Source of the DNA: Enterococcus mundtii
Lineage (GTDB): Bacteria; Bacillota; Bacilli; Lactobacillales; Enterococcaceae
Direction: 5' to 3'
Length of the DNA: 64,000 bases
Assembly (NCBI RefSeq): GCF_013394305.1
Contig: NZ_AP019810.1
Span: forward strand, 2,172,001-2,236,000
The notes under the pieces are model-generated. The model had not been told where the DNA came from. It saw nothing but the letters and a program-made list of their open reading frames with translations, and searched no databases. A program made the translations under genes and the position numbers. Position 1 is the first letter of the stretch. The number at the start of each line of letters is the position of its first letter. Positions 27,721 through 36,590 of this stretch are shown piece after piece.

Positions 27721-28803
27721 GGATCACCTACTTGTTTATGGTTCTGTTCCTTTCTATCAATTATAGCATGTTGATGAGATGTATCTGTCTATATCACTAA
27801 AGTAAGTACGCAATTGGGATTGTCGGTGATAGTGTCAGCGTATCTAGGCGAAATGAAAAAAGGCGTTGGATTGCTATTTGTCGCTAAATAGGATGCTGGT
27901 GTGAAAAAATCAAAGAGATAAGCAGAGATCTGTTAATTGGTAGAGGGGTAAATGAGTGGATTGGCTAAGGGAAAAAATATGTATGCTCAAGCTAGACAGT
28001 AAAAACCTAGGATAGATACCACAGTGATCGCTGGTTCTTATCCTAGGTTTTTGACTATTCTGACTGGTTATAAGGTTACGCATTTACCGTTCTGATTTCT
28101 CATCTTCTATTCCATAGGTAAGTGATTGTTAAAGTGAATAAAATAGTCGTTGTTAATGTTAACAGTATTGGTGAAAGAGAAAACTCTCCACGTTGATCCC
28201 AATAAATTATTTAATTGGATATGAACAAAATATTCAACATGTATTTCTTCTACGTATTATCTGACGAAGGAGAAAGACATGTTTTTTTATTTATTGGATT
28301 TGTTTTGTAGGATACTAGAGCAAGGAAGACAAAAAACGATAATAGCAAATGGATTTTAAGGGAGATCAAGAACTTGAGTTTATGGATAATAAGCAAGAAT
28401 ACATGAACAAATTGTTATAAATAAGTTGGTTCTATGTAAGGTGTATCAACTTTTTTGGATCATACATGGTTAATAACTAATAAGATTGGTCAGTTAGCAA
28501 AAATACTCCTTTTTATTTAAAGAATGACTTTGTTGGTAATGCTGTTTATAACAGTAGGATTCATTTGGAATCCTGAAAAAAATATAAAAATGGGTACAAA
28601 TGATCATTTAGAAAGCGTTGTGTAACTATTGAATAAATCATAACTACCATAAGGTTAAGAAGCAAAATAGAACGTTAAAATCTGTCACTTTTACGTTCGT
28701 TTTTTCTTTCAAGGAGAAACAATATAGTTTATCATTCCGATTGGTTGTGTTATTTATATGTAAGTATAAAGAAAAGTGTTCATTTAAAAAATGAGGTGGA
28801 AAA
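27721..28803. other. About 1 kb without an intact gene, apparently eroded
   Basis: Holds a terminator-like hairpin (28001-28052) and several ORF scraps: on the minus strand about 28105-28205, WDQRGEFSLSPILL followed by a hydrophobic stretch and LWNRR-stop, which looks like the last membrane helix of a lost transporter; on the plus strand a 26-codon ORF with a good RBS (28279-28359) and a 33-codon ORF (28524-28625, MTLLVMLFITVGFIWNPEK) resembling a signal anchor. None can be supported as a working gene. Confidence 0.45.
28001..28052. terminator. Bidirectional hairpin terminator
   Basis: AAAAACCTAGGATA (28001-28014) and TATCCTAGGTTTTT (28039-28052) pair perfectly, with an inner ACCA/TGGT pair; A5 and T5 ends suit both strands. 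Confidence 0.8.
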
Positions 28804-30279
28804 TTGAAAGACTTACAATTGGCATTTATCAGTAATCGAACGACGAGTCGTTTGTTTCGAATATTGAGTATGATTGAACGAAGACGATTGTTTACGATTG
28901 GAGAATTGGCCGAAAAACTGCAAGTGACAGAACGAACGATTGCCAATGATATCAAGTACATCAAAGACTATTTTGATGATTGTATCAGTTTAGATTCAGG
29001 AAATAGTGGAATCTTTTTTGAAGAAAAAAAAGCTTCGATGTATCAAGAAAAAAAGCAGAAATTACTTGAGAATGAGTGTCTATTTGAAATCATCGGGAAT
29101 ATTTTTTTAGGAGAATTATCAACAATCGATGAACTTGCCCATCACTATCATTTTTCAGAGAGTACCTTTCGCCGGCTATTGAATCGAACAACCACAGTAT
29201 TGAAGAGCTATGGACTGCAGTGGGCATCCAACCCGTTGTCGATTGAAGGAAGAGAAGCTAATTTGCGAAAATTCTTCAAAGATTTTTATTATGAAGGAGT
29301 AGAAACGCCCTATACGCTTGTTCCTGATATTGAATTACATGAATTGGTTTTAAAAAAATTAAGCAATAAATTGGGCCAAGATGAGGTTGGATCTGGAACT
29401 ACGCCAGCAGCCTTTTATTATACTTTTTATATCGCAATCAAACGTGCAGGACTGGGTTTTTCTATAGAGATTCCAAGAAAATTAGCGAAATTAGCATACA
29501 AAGCAAAGAATTTTTCTCTCCTTCATTCTTTGAAAGATGACATCAAGAAACTTTATAAGGTCGAATTATCAAAAGAAGAATTCGCTTGGATTTATTTAGT
29601 CACTGTCTGTAAACGTACCCTAGATCATGAAGAATCAGAGAAAAAGTTTTATAAAGATTTTCATGAAGGCACAGAAATTTCTCAACTCACGAATCGATAT
29701 TTAAAGGAATTTGATTTCCCTAAAAATATTGATCAAAAAATCACAACATTCTTACGCTCGTTTTTTCTATCTAGAAAAATAAATGATTTGTTATCACCTG
29801 TGTTAAATAAAGAGGCGATAGAGATAAAAAAAGCAGTCATACGCTCAGATAATGAGAATTATCAGCGGAATTTAGGTTTTTTAAAAAAAGAAAGGAAAAG
29901 CTACTCTATTTCTTCAAAATACATGGAAGATATAAGTGTGAGTTTAACGATTTATAGTAATTTGATTTTCGATTTTTATTTACCAAGTAAAACAATTTAC
30001 TTTCTTCTGGAAGGGGATCATTTTGTTTGTCAACAAATTATAACTCGTGTACGTCAACAATTTGGGAGTAAACATACATTAGTTTTTTTACCGCTTTATT
30101 ATCTAGCAGAAGAAGTATTGAACGCCGCACATATTGATTTAATTGTGACAAACTACAATCGCTATCTTTTAGATTACATCATTGAGAGCGATTTTCTCTT
30201 GTTAAAAGCTGTTCCAGATGAACATGATTGGCAACGATTAGAAAGAAAAATAAATCCTTATCGTAAAAACTATAATTAA
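28804..30279 (+). CDS. Mga-like helix-turn-helix regulator (module A)
   Basis: A 491-aa regulator of the Mga/AtxA type. N-terminal winged HTH (RLFTIGELAEKLQVTERTIANDI, about 28-50), a second HTH (IDELAHHYHFSESTFRRLLN, about 112-131), then PRD-like domains and a C-terminal EIIB-like domain. It begins with TTG at 28804, with GAGGTGG 5 bases upstream. It has two paralogues in this window, all three in or beside the surface-protein cluster, so it most likely activates the BspA-like operon that follows. PRD domains imply possible PTS phosphorylation control. Confidence 0.88.
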   Translation: MKDLQLAFISNRTTSRLFRILSMIERRRLFTIGELAEKLQVTERTIANDIKYIKDYFDDCISLDSGNSGIFFEEKKASMYQEKKQKLLENECLFEIIGNIFLGELSTIDELAHHYHFSESTFRRLLNRTTTVLKSYGLQWASNPLSIEGREANLRKFFKDFYYEGVETPYTLVPDIELHELVLKKLSNKLGQDEVGSGTTPAAFYYTFYIAIKRAGLGFSIEIPRKLAKLAYKAKNFSLLHSLKDDIKKLYKVELSKEEFAWIYLVTVCKRTLDHEESEKKFYKDFHEGTEISQLTNRYLKEFDFPKNIDQKITTFLRSFFLSRKINDLLSPVLNKEAIEIKKAVIRSDNENYQRNLGFLKKERKSYSISSKYMEDISVSLTIYSNLIFDFYLPSKTIYFLLEGDHFVCQQIITRVRQQFGSKHTLVFLPLYYLAEEVLNAAHIDLIVTNYNRYLLDYIIESDFLLLKAVPDEHDWQRLERKINPYRKNYN

Positions 30280-30289
30280 TATTTTTCCA

Positions 30290-30322
30290 CAGTTGCTAAT
30301 AAAAATAGCGACTGTTTTTTTT
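30290..30322 (+). terminator. Terminator after the first Mga-like gene
   Basis: CAGTTGCTA (30290-30298) pairs with TAGCGACTG (30306-30314, one G-U), followed by eight T. Confidence 0.8.
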
Positions 30323-30337
30323 CATTTATTTCAGACG

Positions 30338-30367
30338 TTAATGAAATAGATGATTTTATTTCATTAA
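30338..30367. repeat. Inverted repeat upstream of the BspA-like gene
   Basis: TTAATGAAATA and TATTTCATTAA, 11-bp arms with an 8-base spacer, about 180 bases before the BspA-like start. No T run, so it is a candidate regulator-binding site rather than a terminator. Confidence 0.5.
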
Positions 30368-30544
30368 AAAATCAATGTAATCTTAGTGAAGTAATAAACA
30401 TGCAAGTTGACTTACAGAATTTTTGAAAGAGAGTTATCTTCGAGCCAATAAAAAATGACAGTTGATAAAAAGAATGTCTAAACTTTGTTCGCTATAAGTT
30501 TCTAATAAGAATAATACAGTAGGTCAAATACTAGGAGGAGTGGT

Positions 30545-33500
30545 ATGAACATAAATACAATTAGCCGAATCGTTGGAAAGTTATTATTGATCATGGTTTT
30601 GCTTTTGCACCATCTCCCGTTTCAACTCACCCATGCGGATGATCAGTCAAGCTCTTCTGATAATCATGAAGTAACAGCGATTTCGGAACATCTAGAAAAG
30701 ACAGAAGAATCAGAAGAATTAGAAAATAGTAAAGATGGAAGTAATCGCACGACTGAGTATCGTTTAGAATTAGTTGCAAGCCCACTAGCTGGTGGTAATC
30801 CTAGACGAACTGATTCGTCAGGATCGAATGTGGTATGGCTCCAGGTAGGACAGAGCATGGGTAATATGCACGCGTTCCCCAATCCCGGTTACCGATTTTT
30901 ACGCTGGGAAGTCGTTTCAGGTCCAATATTCATATTTAGTCCAAATATCCCAGATCTTGCTGTAAGCCAAAGTGAAGCTGGAAACTCTGTGATTCGTGCA
31001 GTCTATGAATCGGTTCCAGGTGGGAATATTACTGTAAAGCATGAAGATGAGGAAGGAAATCAATTAGCTAATCCTAGCGTGCTGACTGGATTAGTTGATC
31101 AAACCTACACAACCGAAGCGTTAAGCATTAGTGGTTGGCAATTGAGTAAGACTCCCGAAAATGCCTCTGGGACTTTTAGAGTAGAAGAACAAACGGTTGT
31201 CTATACTTATGAGCCTGAACAGAATCTATGGGGAACGGTCCCTTGGTCGTATGAGGAAGGAACGGAAACAATCACATTATATGGTGGGGAAGCTGGCGAA
31301 GTAGCAGATGCTCCATGGAAAGTATACTCTTCTGTAAAAGAGATTATAGTTGAAGAAACGGTTGTCTTACCTGAAATATCAACTAGGTTATTTAGCGGAT
31401 TGACAAATTTAGAAGTGATAGAAAATGCTGGAAATTTGGACGTTTCAAATGTAACAATGATGGAGCAAATGTTTTCATACGCAAGCTCTTTAAAATCAGT
31501 AGATGTCAGTCGATGGGATACTTCTCAAGTAACGAGTATGGGTTGGATGTTTAATCAAACATACTCGTTACAGGCCTTAGATGTCAGTCAATGGGATACT
31601 TCTCAAGTAACGTCTATGCGCACTATGTTTCAAAATTCACATGAACTTAAAGAACTAGATGTCAGCAACTGGAACACTTCCAAGGTTACGAATATGAGTT
31701 TTATGTTTAATCAAACATACTCATTACAGTCCTTAGATGTTAGTCAATGGGATACTTCTCAAGTAACGTCTATGCGCACTATGTTTCAAAATTCACGTGA
31801 ACTTAAAGAACTAGATGTCGGCAACTGGGATACTTCCAAGGTCACGGATATGGACTGGATGTTTAGTCAAACACACTCATTACATAACTTAGATGTCAGT
31901 CAATGGGATACTTCTCAAGTAACGAGTATGAATGGTGTGTTTCAAAATTCACGTGAACTTAAAGAACTAGACGTCAGTAACTGGAATACTTCCAAGGTTA
32001 CGAGTATGAGTTGGATGTTTAATCAAACACACTCGTTACAGGTGTTAGATGTCAGTCAATGGGATACTTCTCAAGTAACGTCTATGCGCACTATGTTTCA
32101 AAATTCACGTGAACTTAAAGAACTAGACGTCAGCAACTGGGATACTTCCAAGGTCACGGATATGGGTTGGATGTTTAATCAAACACACTCGTTACAGGCC
32201 TTAGATGTTAGTCAATGGAATACTTCTCGAGTAACAAAAATGAACCATATGTTTTTTGGGACAAATAATTTGAAGAGGATTAGCCTAGGTGAAAAATCAA
32301 TTTTTGATTCTTCAGTAAATTTGCCAAATAGACAACAAGATAACCTATACACGAGCAGATGGGTCTTAGAAGAAAGTTTGACTAGTGGATCTGGGGTTAT
32401 AGCATTTGAGAATTCAACAGACTTTATGACTAATTATGACGGCTCCAATCCAGGTACGTATATCTGGGAGCCAGTTCCTCCTGAACAACTCATTGCCAAA
32501 TTTGACCCTGTGAGTGACCAATCTGTAGCGATTCATGGTCATGCCACAGAATCAGTTGACCATTTGACGATTACCTATAAAAACACAGAAGGAAGTACAG
32601 TAGTTCTTGAAAAAGATTCTCCTCGCATCGTCTGGGGAGAGTATCAAGATACCCAGGAGAAGGTTCGCTCGTTCCAAATCAATTTGACAGAAAATGAACG
32701 GCTTGAAACGGGGTCAACGGTCGAAATCAAACTGTCCAAACCTTCAGGAGACACAACTGGTGATGTAGCAGAAGAGCAAACAGTCATCAAAGGGATTGAT
32801 TATCGGAGCAATAACTTTACGTTAGATCGTTCTAAGCTCAATGAGTTAGCTACTGTCGAAGCATTACATGCGCTTATTCTTCAAGAAAGTCGTGCACAAG
32901 CAAAAAATATCTTATCTGAAGAAGACATGACCAATGATTTTCGCATCGTTGAGACCGATCTTTCGTTAGATAGCGAAGAAGACGGAAGTTACTACGCGAT
33001 TCTTGAAGTCGGCGATAAAGCGTATCAGATGACGATCGGTATCGATCTGACCTCAAAAGTTGAACATTTGCGGGTAACGATTCCTGTCAAAATGATTTTT
33101 GAATCATTGTATGACGAAAAAGAATCAAACCGCCAGTTTGAGAGCCAAACCTATGAGATCCACAACCAATCTTCGGTAGCTATTGATACGTATATCAACC
33201 AAGTTGCTATTGATGATTCTGCTGGAATCGTTCTTTTAAAAAAAGGGGAAGATCCACTGGATTATGCAGAAAGTGCAGTGGAAGATCCTAGTTATGAGGA
33301 TATTACGAAGCCGTTGTTGCGCTTGCATCTCCAAACGCAAGAGACTAAAAAACAGTTATACGCAACGATGCCAGAGCAACATTTGATTCGTTTATCTGAA
33401 GGAGATCGTACCCCCCTTTCCTTATCGGGAGAATTTTATGGGAATTATCCACGGTGGATTGATCATCCTGAACTTGAGCAAGGGGGCTATTACGAGAGCA

Positions 33501-33550
33501 CACTTGTACCTAATTACCGAATCGTGTTACGATTCGTCCCACGAATTTAA
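30545..33550 (+). CDS. BspA-like (DUF285) repeat surface protein
   Basis: A 1001-aa secreted protein. Signal peptide (about 1-32, hydrophobic LLLIMVLLLHHLPF, cleaved near THA-DD). Then a strand-rich domain, a MucBP-like domain (about 159-228, KHEDEEGNQLANP to TVVYTYEPE), and about ten 26-residue BspA-type leucine-rich repeats (319-579; LDVSxWDTSxVTxMxxMF). The last 160 residues form a beta domain (VTIPVKMIFES, YEIHNQSSVAIDTY, YRIVLRFVP) that also makes up the small secreted protein at 34127. No LPXTG, no WxL motif and no C-terminal membrane helix, so anchoring must come from partners. RBS AGGAGGAGTGGT. First gene of module A; likely adhesin. Confidence 0.88.
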   Translation: MNINTISRIVGKLLLIMVLLLHHLPFQLTHADDQSSSSDNHEVTAISEHLEKTEESEELENSKDGSNRTTEYRLELVASPLAGGNPRRTDSSGSNVVWLQVGQSMGNMHAFPNPGYRFLRWEVVSGPIFIFSPNIPDLAVSQSEAGNSVIRAVYESVPGGNITVKHEDEEGNQLANPSVLTGLVDQTYTTEALSISGWQLSKTPENASGTFRVEEQTVVYTYEPEQNLWGTVPWSYEEGTETITLYGGEAGEVADAPWKVYSSVKEIIVEETVVLPEISTRLFSGLTNLEVIENAGNLDVSNVTMMEQMFSYASSLKSVDVSRWDTSQVTSMGWMFNQTYSLQALDVSQWDTSQVTSMRTMFQNSHELKELDVSNWNTSKVTNMSFMFNQTYSLQSLDVSQWDTSQVTSMRTMFQNSRELKELDVGNWDTSKVTDMDWMFSQTHSLHNLDVSQWDTSQVTSMNGVFQNSRELKELDVSNWNTSKVTSMSWMFNQTHSLQVLDVSQWDTSQVTSMRTMFQNSRELKELDVSNWDTSKVTDMGWMFNQTHSLQALDVSQWNTSRVTKMNHMFFGTNNLKRISLGEKSIFDSSVNLPNRQQDNLYTSRWVLEESLTSGSGVIAFENSTDFMTNYDGSNPGTYIWEPVPPEQLIAKFDPVSDQSVAIHGHATESVDHLTITYKNTEGSTVVLEKDSPRIVWGEYQDTQEKVRSFQINLTENERLETGSTVEIKLSKPSGDTTGDVAEEQTVIKGIDYRSNNFTLDRSKLNELATVEALHALILQESRAQAKNILSEEDMTNDFRIVETDLSLDSEEDGSYYAILEVGDKAYQMTIGIDLTSKVEHLRVTIPVKMIFESLYDEKESNRQFESQTYEIHNQSSVAIDTYINQVAIDDSAGIVLLKKGEDPLDYAESAVEDPSYEDITKPLLRLHLQTQETKKQLYATMPEQHLIRLSEGDRTPLSLSGEFYGNYPRWIDHPELEQGGYYESTLVPNYRIVLRFVPRI
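31502..32281 (+). repeat. Ten 78-bp BspA repeats with 156-bp higher order
   Basis: Ten units of 26 codons. Odd and even units differ: one type reads QWDTSQVTSMRTMFQNS, the other NW(N/D)TSKVT(N/D)M..MFNQT. The alternating pair recurs about four times with long near-identical DNA blocks, pointing to expansion by duplication of a two-repeat unit. Confidence 0.88.
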
Positions 33551-33582
33551 AGAAAAAAATAGTTAACAAGGAGGTGAAGCCA

Positions 33583-34101
33583 TTGGAGGAAACGAACCAA
33601 GCACAAAATAATAATAAGCGTAAATGGCTCTTGTGGTTTTTGCTATTTTCGTTGATTGCCGGTGGTCTTGCCTATTATTTCAATCAATCAAAAGATCAGG
33701 TTCCATTGATCAGTGCGGATCTTTTACCAGCAGTTGGTGATGCCTCTGATCAACGCTTGGCGAAACGTGCGCAAGAAGTAGCCGATGCCAATTATTTTAC
33801 ATTACAAATCAATCCAGAAGCCGTCTTTGAGAACGGACAGAGTGAAGGCTCGATCGAGATTGTCAATCCTGGGACGAATGTTTATCCGATCGCAGTTGAT
33901 ATTTCTTTACTCTCTACTGGAGAGTTGATTTATTCTTCGGGTGCCATCCATCCAAACCAATTCGTAGAGAATGTAAAATTGGAAAAACAATTAACTAAAG
34001 GAGAGTATCCTGCTAAAGCCACCGTTAATATTTATGATCCTGAAACGAAAGAAAAACAAGGGGTCACTGAGGCGGAAGTAATGATTATCGTTAAAAACTA
34101 A
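33583..34101 (+). CDS. Membrane-anchored beta-domain protein (module A)
   Basis: A 172-aa protein: basic cytoplasmic N-terminus (NNNKRK), one membrane helix (about 16-36), then an extracellular immunoglobulin-like domain (about 65-172; ANYFTLQINPEAVFENGQSE, GSIEIVNPGTNVYPIAVDI, LTKGEYPAKATVNIYD). I choose the TTG at 33583 because AAGGAGG ends 8 bases before it; the GTG at 33574 lies within that RBS. Not recognised as DUF916, but it occupies the equivalent place in module A: a membrane-bound beta protein encoded next to the secreted partners. Confidence 0.72.
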   Translation: MEETNQAQNNNKRKWLLWFLLFSLIAGGLAYYFNQSKDQVPLISADLLPAVGDASDQRLAKRAQEVADANYFTLQINPEAVFENGQSEGSIEIVNPGTNVYPIAVDISLLSTGELIYSSGAIHPNQFVENVKLEKQLTKGEYPAKATVNIYDPETKEKQGVTEAEVMIIVKN

Positions 34102-34126
34102 AAAAAAAGAAAATGAGGGAATTTAG

Positions 34127-34684
34127 ATGAAAAAAATAGTAGCAGCACTTATAAGTACAGCAACAATCGCAGGGATTATGGCAACTGGGACAATCGCTAG
34201 AGCGGAGCAAGTGATTGACGGGCGTGAAGGAGAGACGTCAGGAGACGTTCTTGTACGGGGGATCATCGGTGAATTCGATAATACGACACCTGGACCAAAT
34301 CCTGAGGATTTGGATCAATGGATCAATGTGACGATTCCAACAACCGCCTTATTTTACACAACAAAAGCCTCAAATCATACCACAATTACGTCACCTGAAC
34401 ACACGATTACGAATAATTCTGCTGTTGGCGTGATTGCTTCCGTTTCTGGCGTAGATACACCAACGAATATGGCTGAAGTAGACTCATTGAAAGTGAATAC
34501 GATTGATTTGTTTGAAGATGGCAAGCCAACAGAAACGGTAGCTGAACTTTTCAGACTCCAAGGAAATCAAGGGACGAATGAAGGGAAATTTACTTTCACT
34601 GGTAAAGTCACGCCGGTCAATGCCTCAGCAGAGTTAAACCCAACATTTAAATTAGTTTTGAGTTTCTCTCCTAATGTAGCATAA
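34127..34684 (+). CDS. Small secreted beta protein sharing the BspA C-terminal domain
   Basis: A 185-aa secreted protein; signal peptide 1-26 (AGIMATGTIARA-EQ). The mature part is one beta domain: INVTIPTTALFYT, EHTITNNSAVGVIASVSGV, and the end FKLVLSFSPNVA. These blocks match the end of the BspA-like protein (VTIPVKMIFES, YEIHNQSSVAID, YRIVLRFVPRI). The WxL tryptophan pair is absent. It sits where a small WxL protein stands in classical clusters, so it probably plays the same part with a different domain. RBS TGAGGGAATTTAG. Confidence 0.75.
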   Translation: MKKIVAALISTATIAGIMATGTIARAEQVIDGREGETSGDVLVRGIIGEFDNTTPGPNPEDLDQWINVTIPTTALFYTTKASNHTTITSPEHTITNNSAVGVIASVSGVDTPTNMAEVDSLKVNTIDLFEDGKPTETVAELFRLQGNQGTNEGKFTFTGKVTPVNASAELNPTFKLVLSFSPNVA

Positions 34685-34724
34685 AAAAGAATCACTTAAA
34701 TCCCAAAAAGAAGGGATCAATCGT

Positions 34725-35090
34725 ATGCAAAGAAGAATGAAGTTGTTCTATATCACGGGACTATTCTTTATTATCGCTAATGGATTGCTTACTGAGGTAG
34801 TTGGTGCAGATACGAAAACGGGACAAATCACTGTCACTGGACGAATTGGAGAAGACACTAGCACAGAAAAAAGTATAACGATCAATGGATCACATGGAAA
34901 CGAGGACAAGAAGCACACCCTTGTCGCTGATATTTCCGAACTAAAACAAGGGAAGCTACCAAAAACAAACGCTTTGAGCGGTCAGCGTTTCTTGTGGCTT
35001 GGCTATTTACTCGTTACCGCCTGGCTTGTTATTTCGACTAGAAAGAATCATCGCTCAGGTAACAAACGTCCGAAAAAGAATAGTTACTAA
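34725..35090 (+). CDS. Small sortase-substrate-like protein with LPKTN (CscD-like)
   Basis: A 121-aa protein: signal peptide (about 1-28, VVGA-DT), short beta region (GQITVTGRIGEDTSTEKSIT), then the sorting signal LPKTN (about 78-82), a hydrophobic helix (FLWLGYLLVTAWLVIS) and a long basic tail. The last Gly of LPXTG is Asn. CscD-type proteins in WxL clusters have this layout. RBS AGAAGGGATC. Confidence 0.75.
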   Translation: MQRRMKLFYITGLFFIIANGLLTEVVGADTKTGQITVTGRIGEDTSTEKSITINGSHGNEDKKHTLVADISELKQGKLPKTNALSGQRFLWLGYLLVTAWLVISTRKNHRSGNKRPKKNSY

Positions 35091-35110
35091 AAACAAAATA
35101 ATAAAGAAGA

Positions 35111-35157
35111 AACAAACCAATAGGTCTCCGTCATTGAAAGGGGCTTATTGGTTTGTT
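35111..35157 (+). terminator. Hairpin after the LPKTN gene
   Basis: AACAAACCAATA (35111-35122) pairs perfectly with TATTGGTTTGTT (35146-35157), followed by CGTTTC. The T tract is weak, so termination is probable rather than certain. Confidence 0.6.
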
Positions 35158-35300
35158 CGTTTCATGGTGGATGTATATGCCGAATGAGCACAACTTCTAG
35201 TTGTAAAAACAGAAAAATTCTTGCTTTGCAGAAAAAACATTTTTGATATTCCATTTTGCTTTCAGGTATGATCGCTTTATAAAAGGAAGGCGTGTTAGAT

Positions 35301-36446
35301 ATGAAAAAAATTATGCAGCTCAATTTGGTATTTTTTTTAGGAGGAATAATAGGCTTACTCTTTGTACGTTCAACAACAAGTGAAGCGACAATGCATGATT
35401 TCCAAACAAATCTTGGAATCGGAGTGAAAGAATCGGTCAATGGGATTTTGCTGGAAGATGGTGAATCATTAGCCGATAACGTCCATCATTTTATCAGTGA
35501 AGATGGGGCGTACTATGTCGTAAACAAGGAAAATCGTAAAACAGTGGAGGTAAGAACGTGGTACCAATTTCGAAATGCTATCAATGATCAAAATGTCAGC
35601 GTTATCAATGTGTCAGCTAGCTTCAATACGACCTTTCATTCGTTGGATACGATTGATCGCCCATTGACGATCAATTTTATCAATGCTGCTCGTATAGATT
35701 TAGAAAATAATCATGCACTCAAGCTGGCAAAGCATTCTACTTTAGAAATCAAAGCGAACGCCAAGTCGCCTATATTTGTTAGTCAAAATCAATTAAAGCA
35801 ACCATTTATCCAAAGTTCTTATGGGAGTACGATTCGTCTAGAAGGTGAGGTGGTCATCGGAGATGGTTCAACTGAACTGAGAGAGCAACCTTTTATTCGA
35901 ACAGAAGGATTGATCGAGGTTCCGTCTGGCTCCAATGTAAGGATATATGAAGCAATCGAAGCAAATGATTTATTTGTGATCAACTATGGTCGTTTAGAAT
36001 TACGCGCACATGAAATCACCCCCATAAAAATGGGGATCAATGGGACGATTAGAGTCGGTGAATTTTCTTCGTTAAAAGTGACGCATGGGGGGAGTCATTC
36101 AGTGATCAAAATGACTGGCGGGGAGATTTTTTTTGATAATCCGTACAGTATACATTTAAAACAGACTGGCTTCGGTGGGCTTGTCGCTCCATTGATCGAT
36201 TCTTCTGCCGTACTCATGGAAATCAATGCCGTGAGAAACGCTTTTTGGGAGAATTATAATATGAGTTTTCGTCCCACCCATGTTTGGAATAGTCAATTAC
36301 AGACACGACTGGGTGGCCCCCATGGTTCGCAAGTTCTTCGTTCAAATTCAGTTAGTTTTGAAAATCATTTTTTAGGATTTGATTCTTATCGAGAATATAC
36401 TGCTGGAATGGAGATGCCATTATTTCCTGATACATTCCCGGAGTAA
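35301..36446 (+). CDS. Pectate-lyase-like adhesive domain protein 1
   Basis: A 381-aa secreted protein: signal peptide (about 1-29), short linker, and one right-handed beta-helix domain of the pectate-lyase-like adhesive type (VRTWYQFRNAINDQNVSVIN, QPFIRTEGLIEVPSGSNVRI, INAVRNAFWENYN, FLGFDSYREYTAGMEM). The ATG at 35301 has AAGGAAGG 10 bases upstream. No LPXTG, WxL or membrane anchor. Nearly the whole length aligns with the next gene, so the two are tandem duplicates. The domain is used by adhesins in Gram-positive WxL loci; no lyase activity is expected. Confidence 0.8.
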   Translation: MKKIMQLNLVFFLGGIIGLLFVRSTTSEATMHDFQTNLGIGVKESVNGILLEDGESLADNVHHFISEDGAYYVVNKENRKTVEVRTWYQFRNAINDQNVSVINVSASFNTTFHSLDTIDRPLTINFINAARIDLENNHALKLAKHSTLEIKANAKSPIFVSQNQLKQPFIQSSYGSTIRLEGEVVIGDGSTELREQPFIRTEGLIEVPSGSNVRIYEAIEANDLFVINYGRLELRAHEITPIKMGINGTIRVGEFSSLKVTHGGSHSVIKMTGGEIFFDNPYSIHLKQTGFGGLVAPLIDSSAVLMEINAVRNAFWENYNMSFRPTHVWNSQLQTRLGGPHGSQVLRSNSVSFENHFLGFDSYREYTAGMEMPLFPDTFPE

Positions 36447-36590
36447 CATGATTGAAGTAGAAATCACAACAGCTTTTGAAGAACCTTGAAAGAATCAATT
36501 AAAAAATTTCGTATAGTTACGAAAAAACACTTTTGATTCAATGTGAGTTCTTCGTTAATCTTAAATTATCAAATGAATGGAGGAAAGAAA

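Noticed and set aside
31502-32281. Regular repeats that could suggest a CRISPR array
   Set aside because: The period is 78 bp, fully coding in one frame, with no spacer between repeats; it is the BspA repeat region.
34127-34684. Calling the 185-aa protein a WxL protein from its position
   Set aside because: Neither tryptophan motif is present; its blocks match the BspA C-terminus instead.
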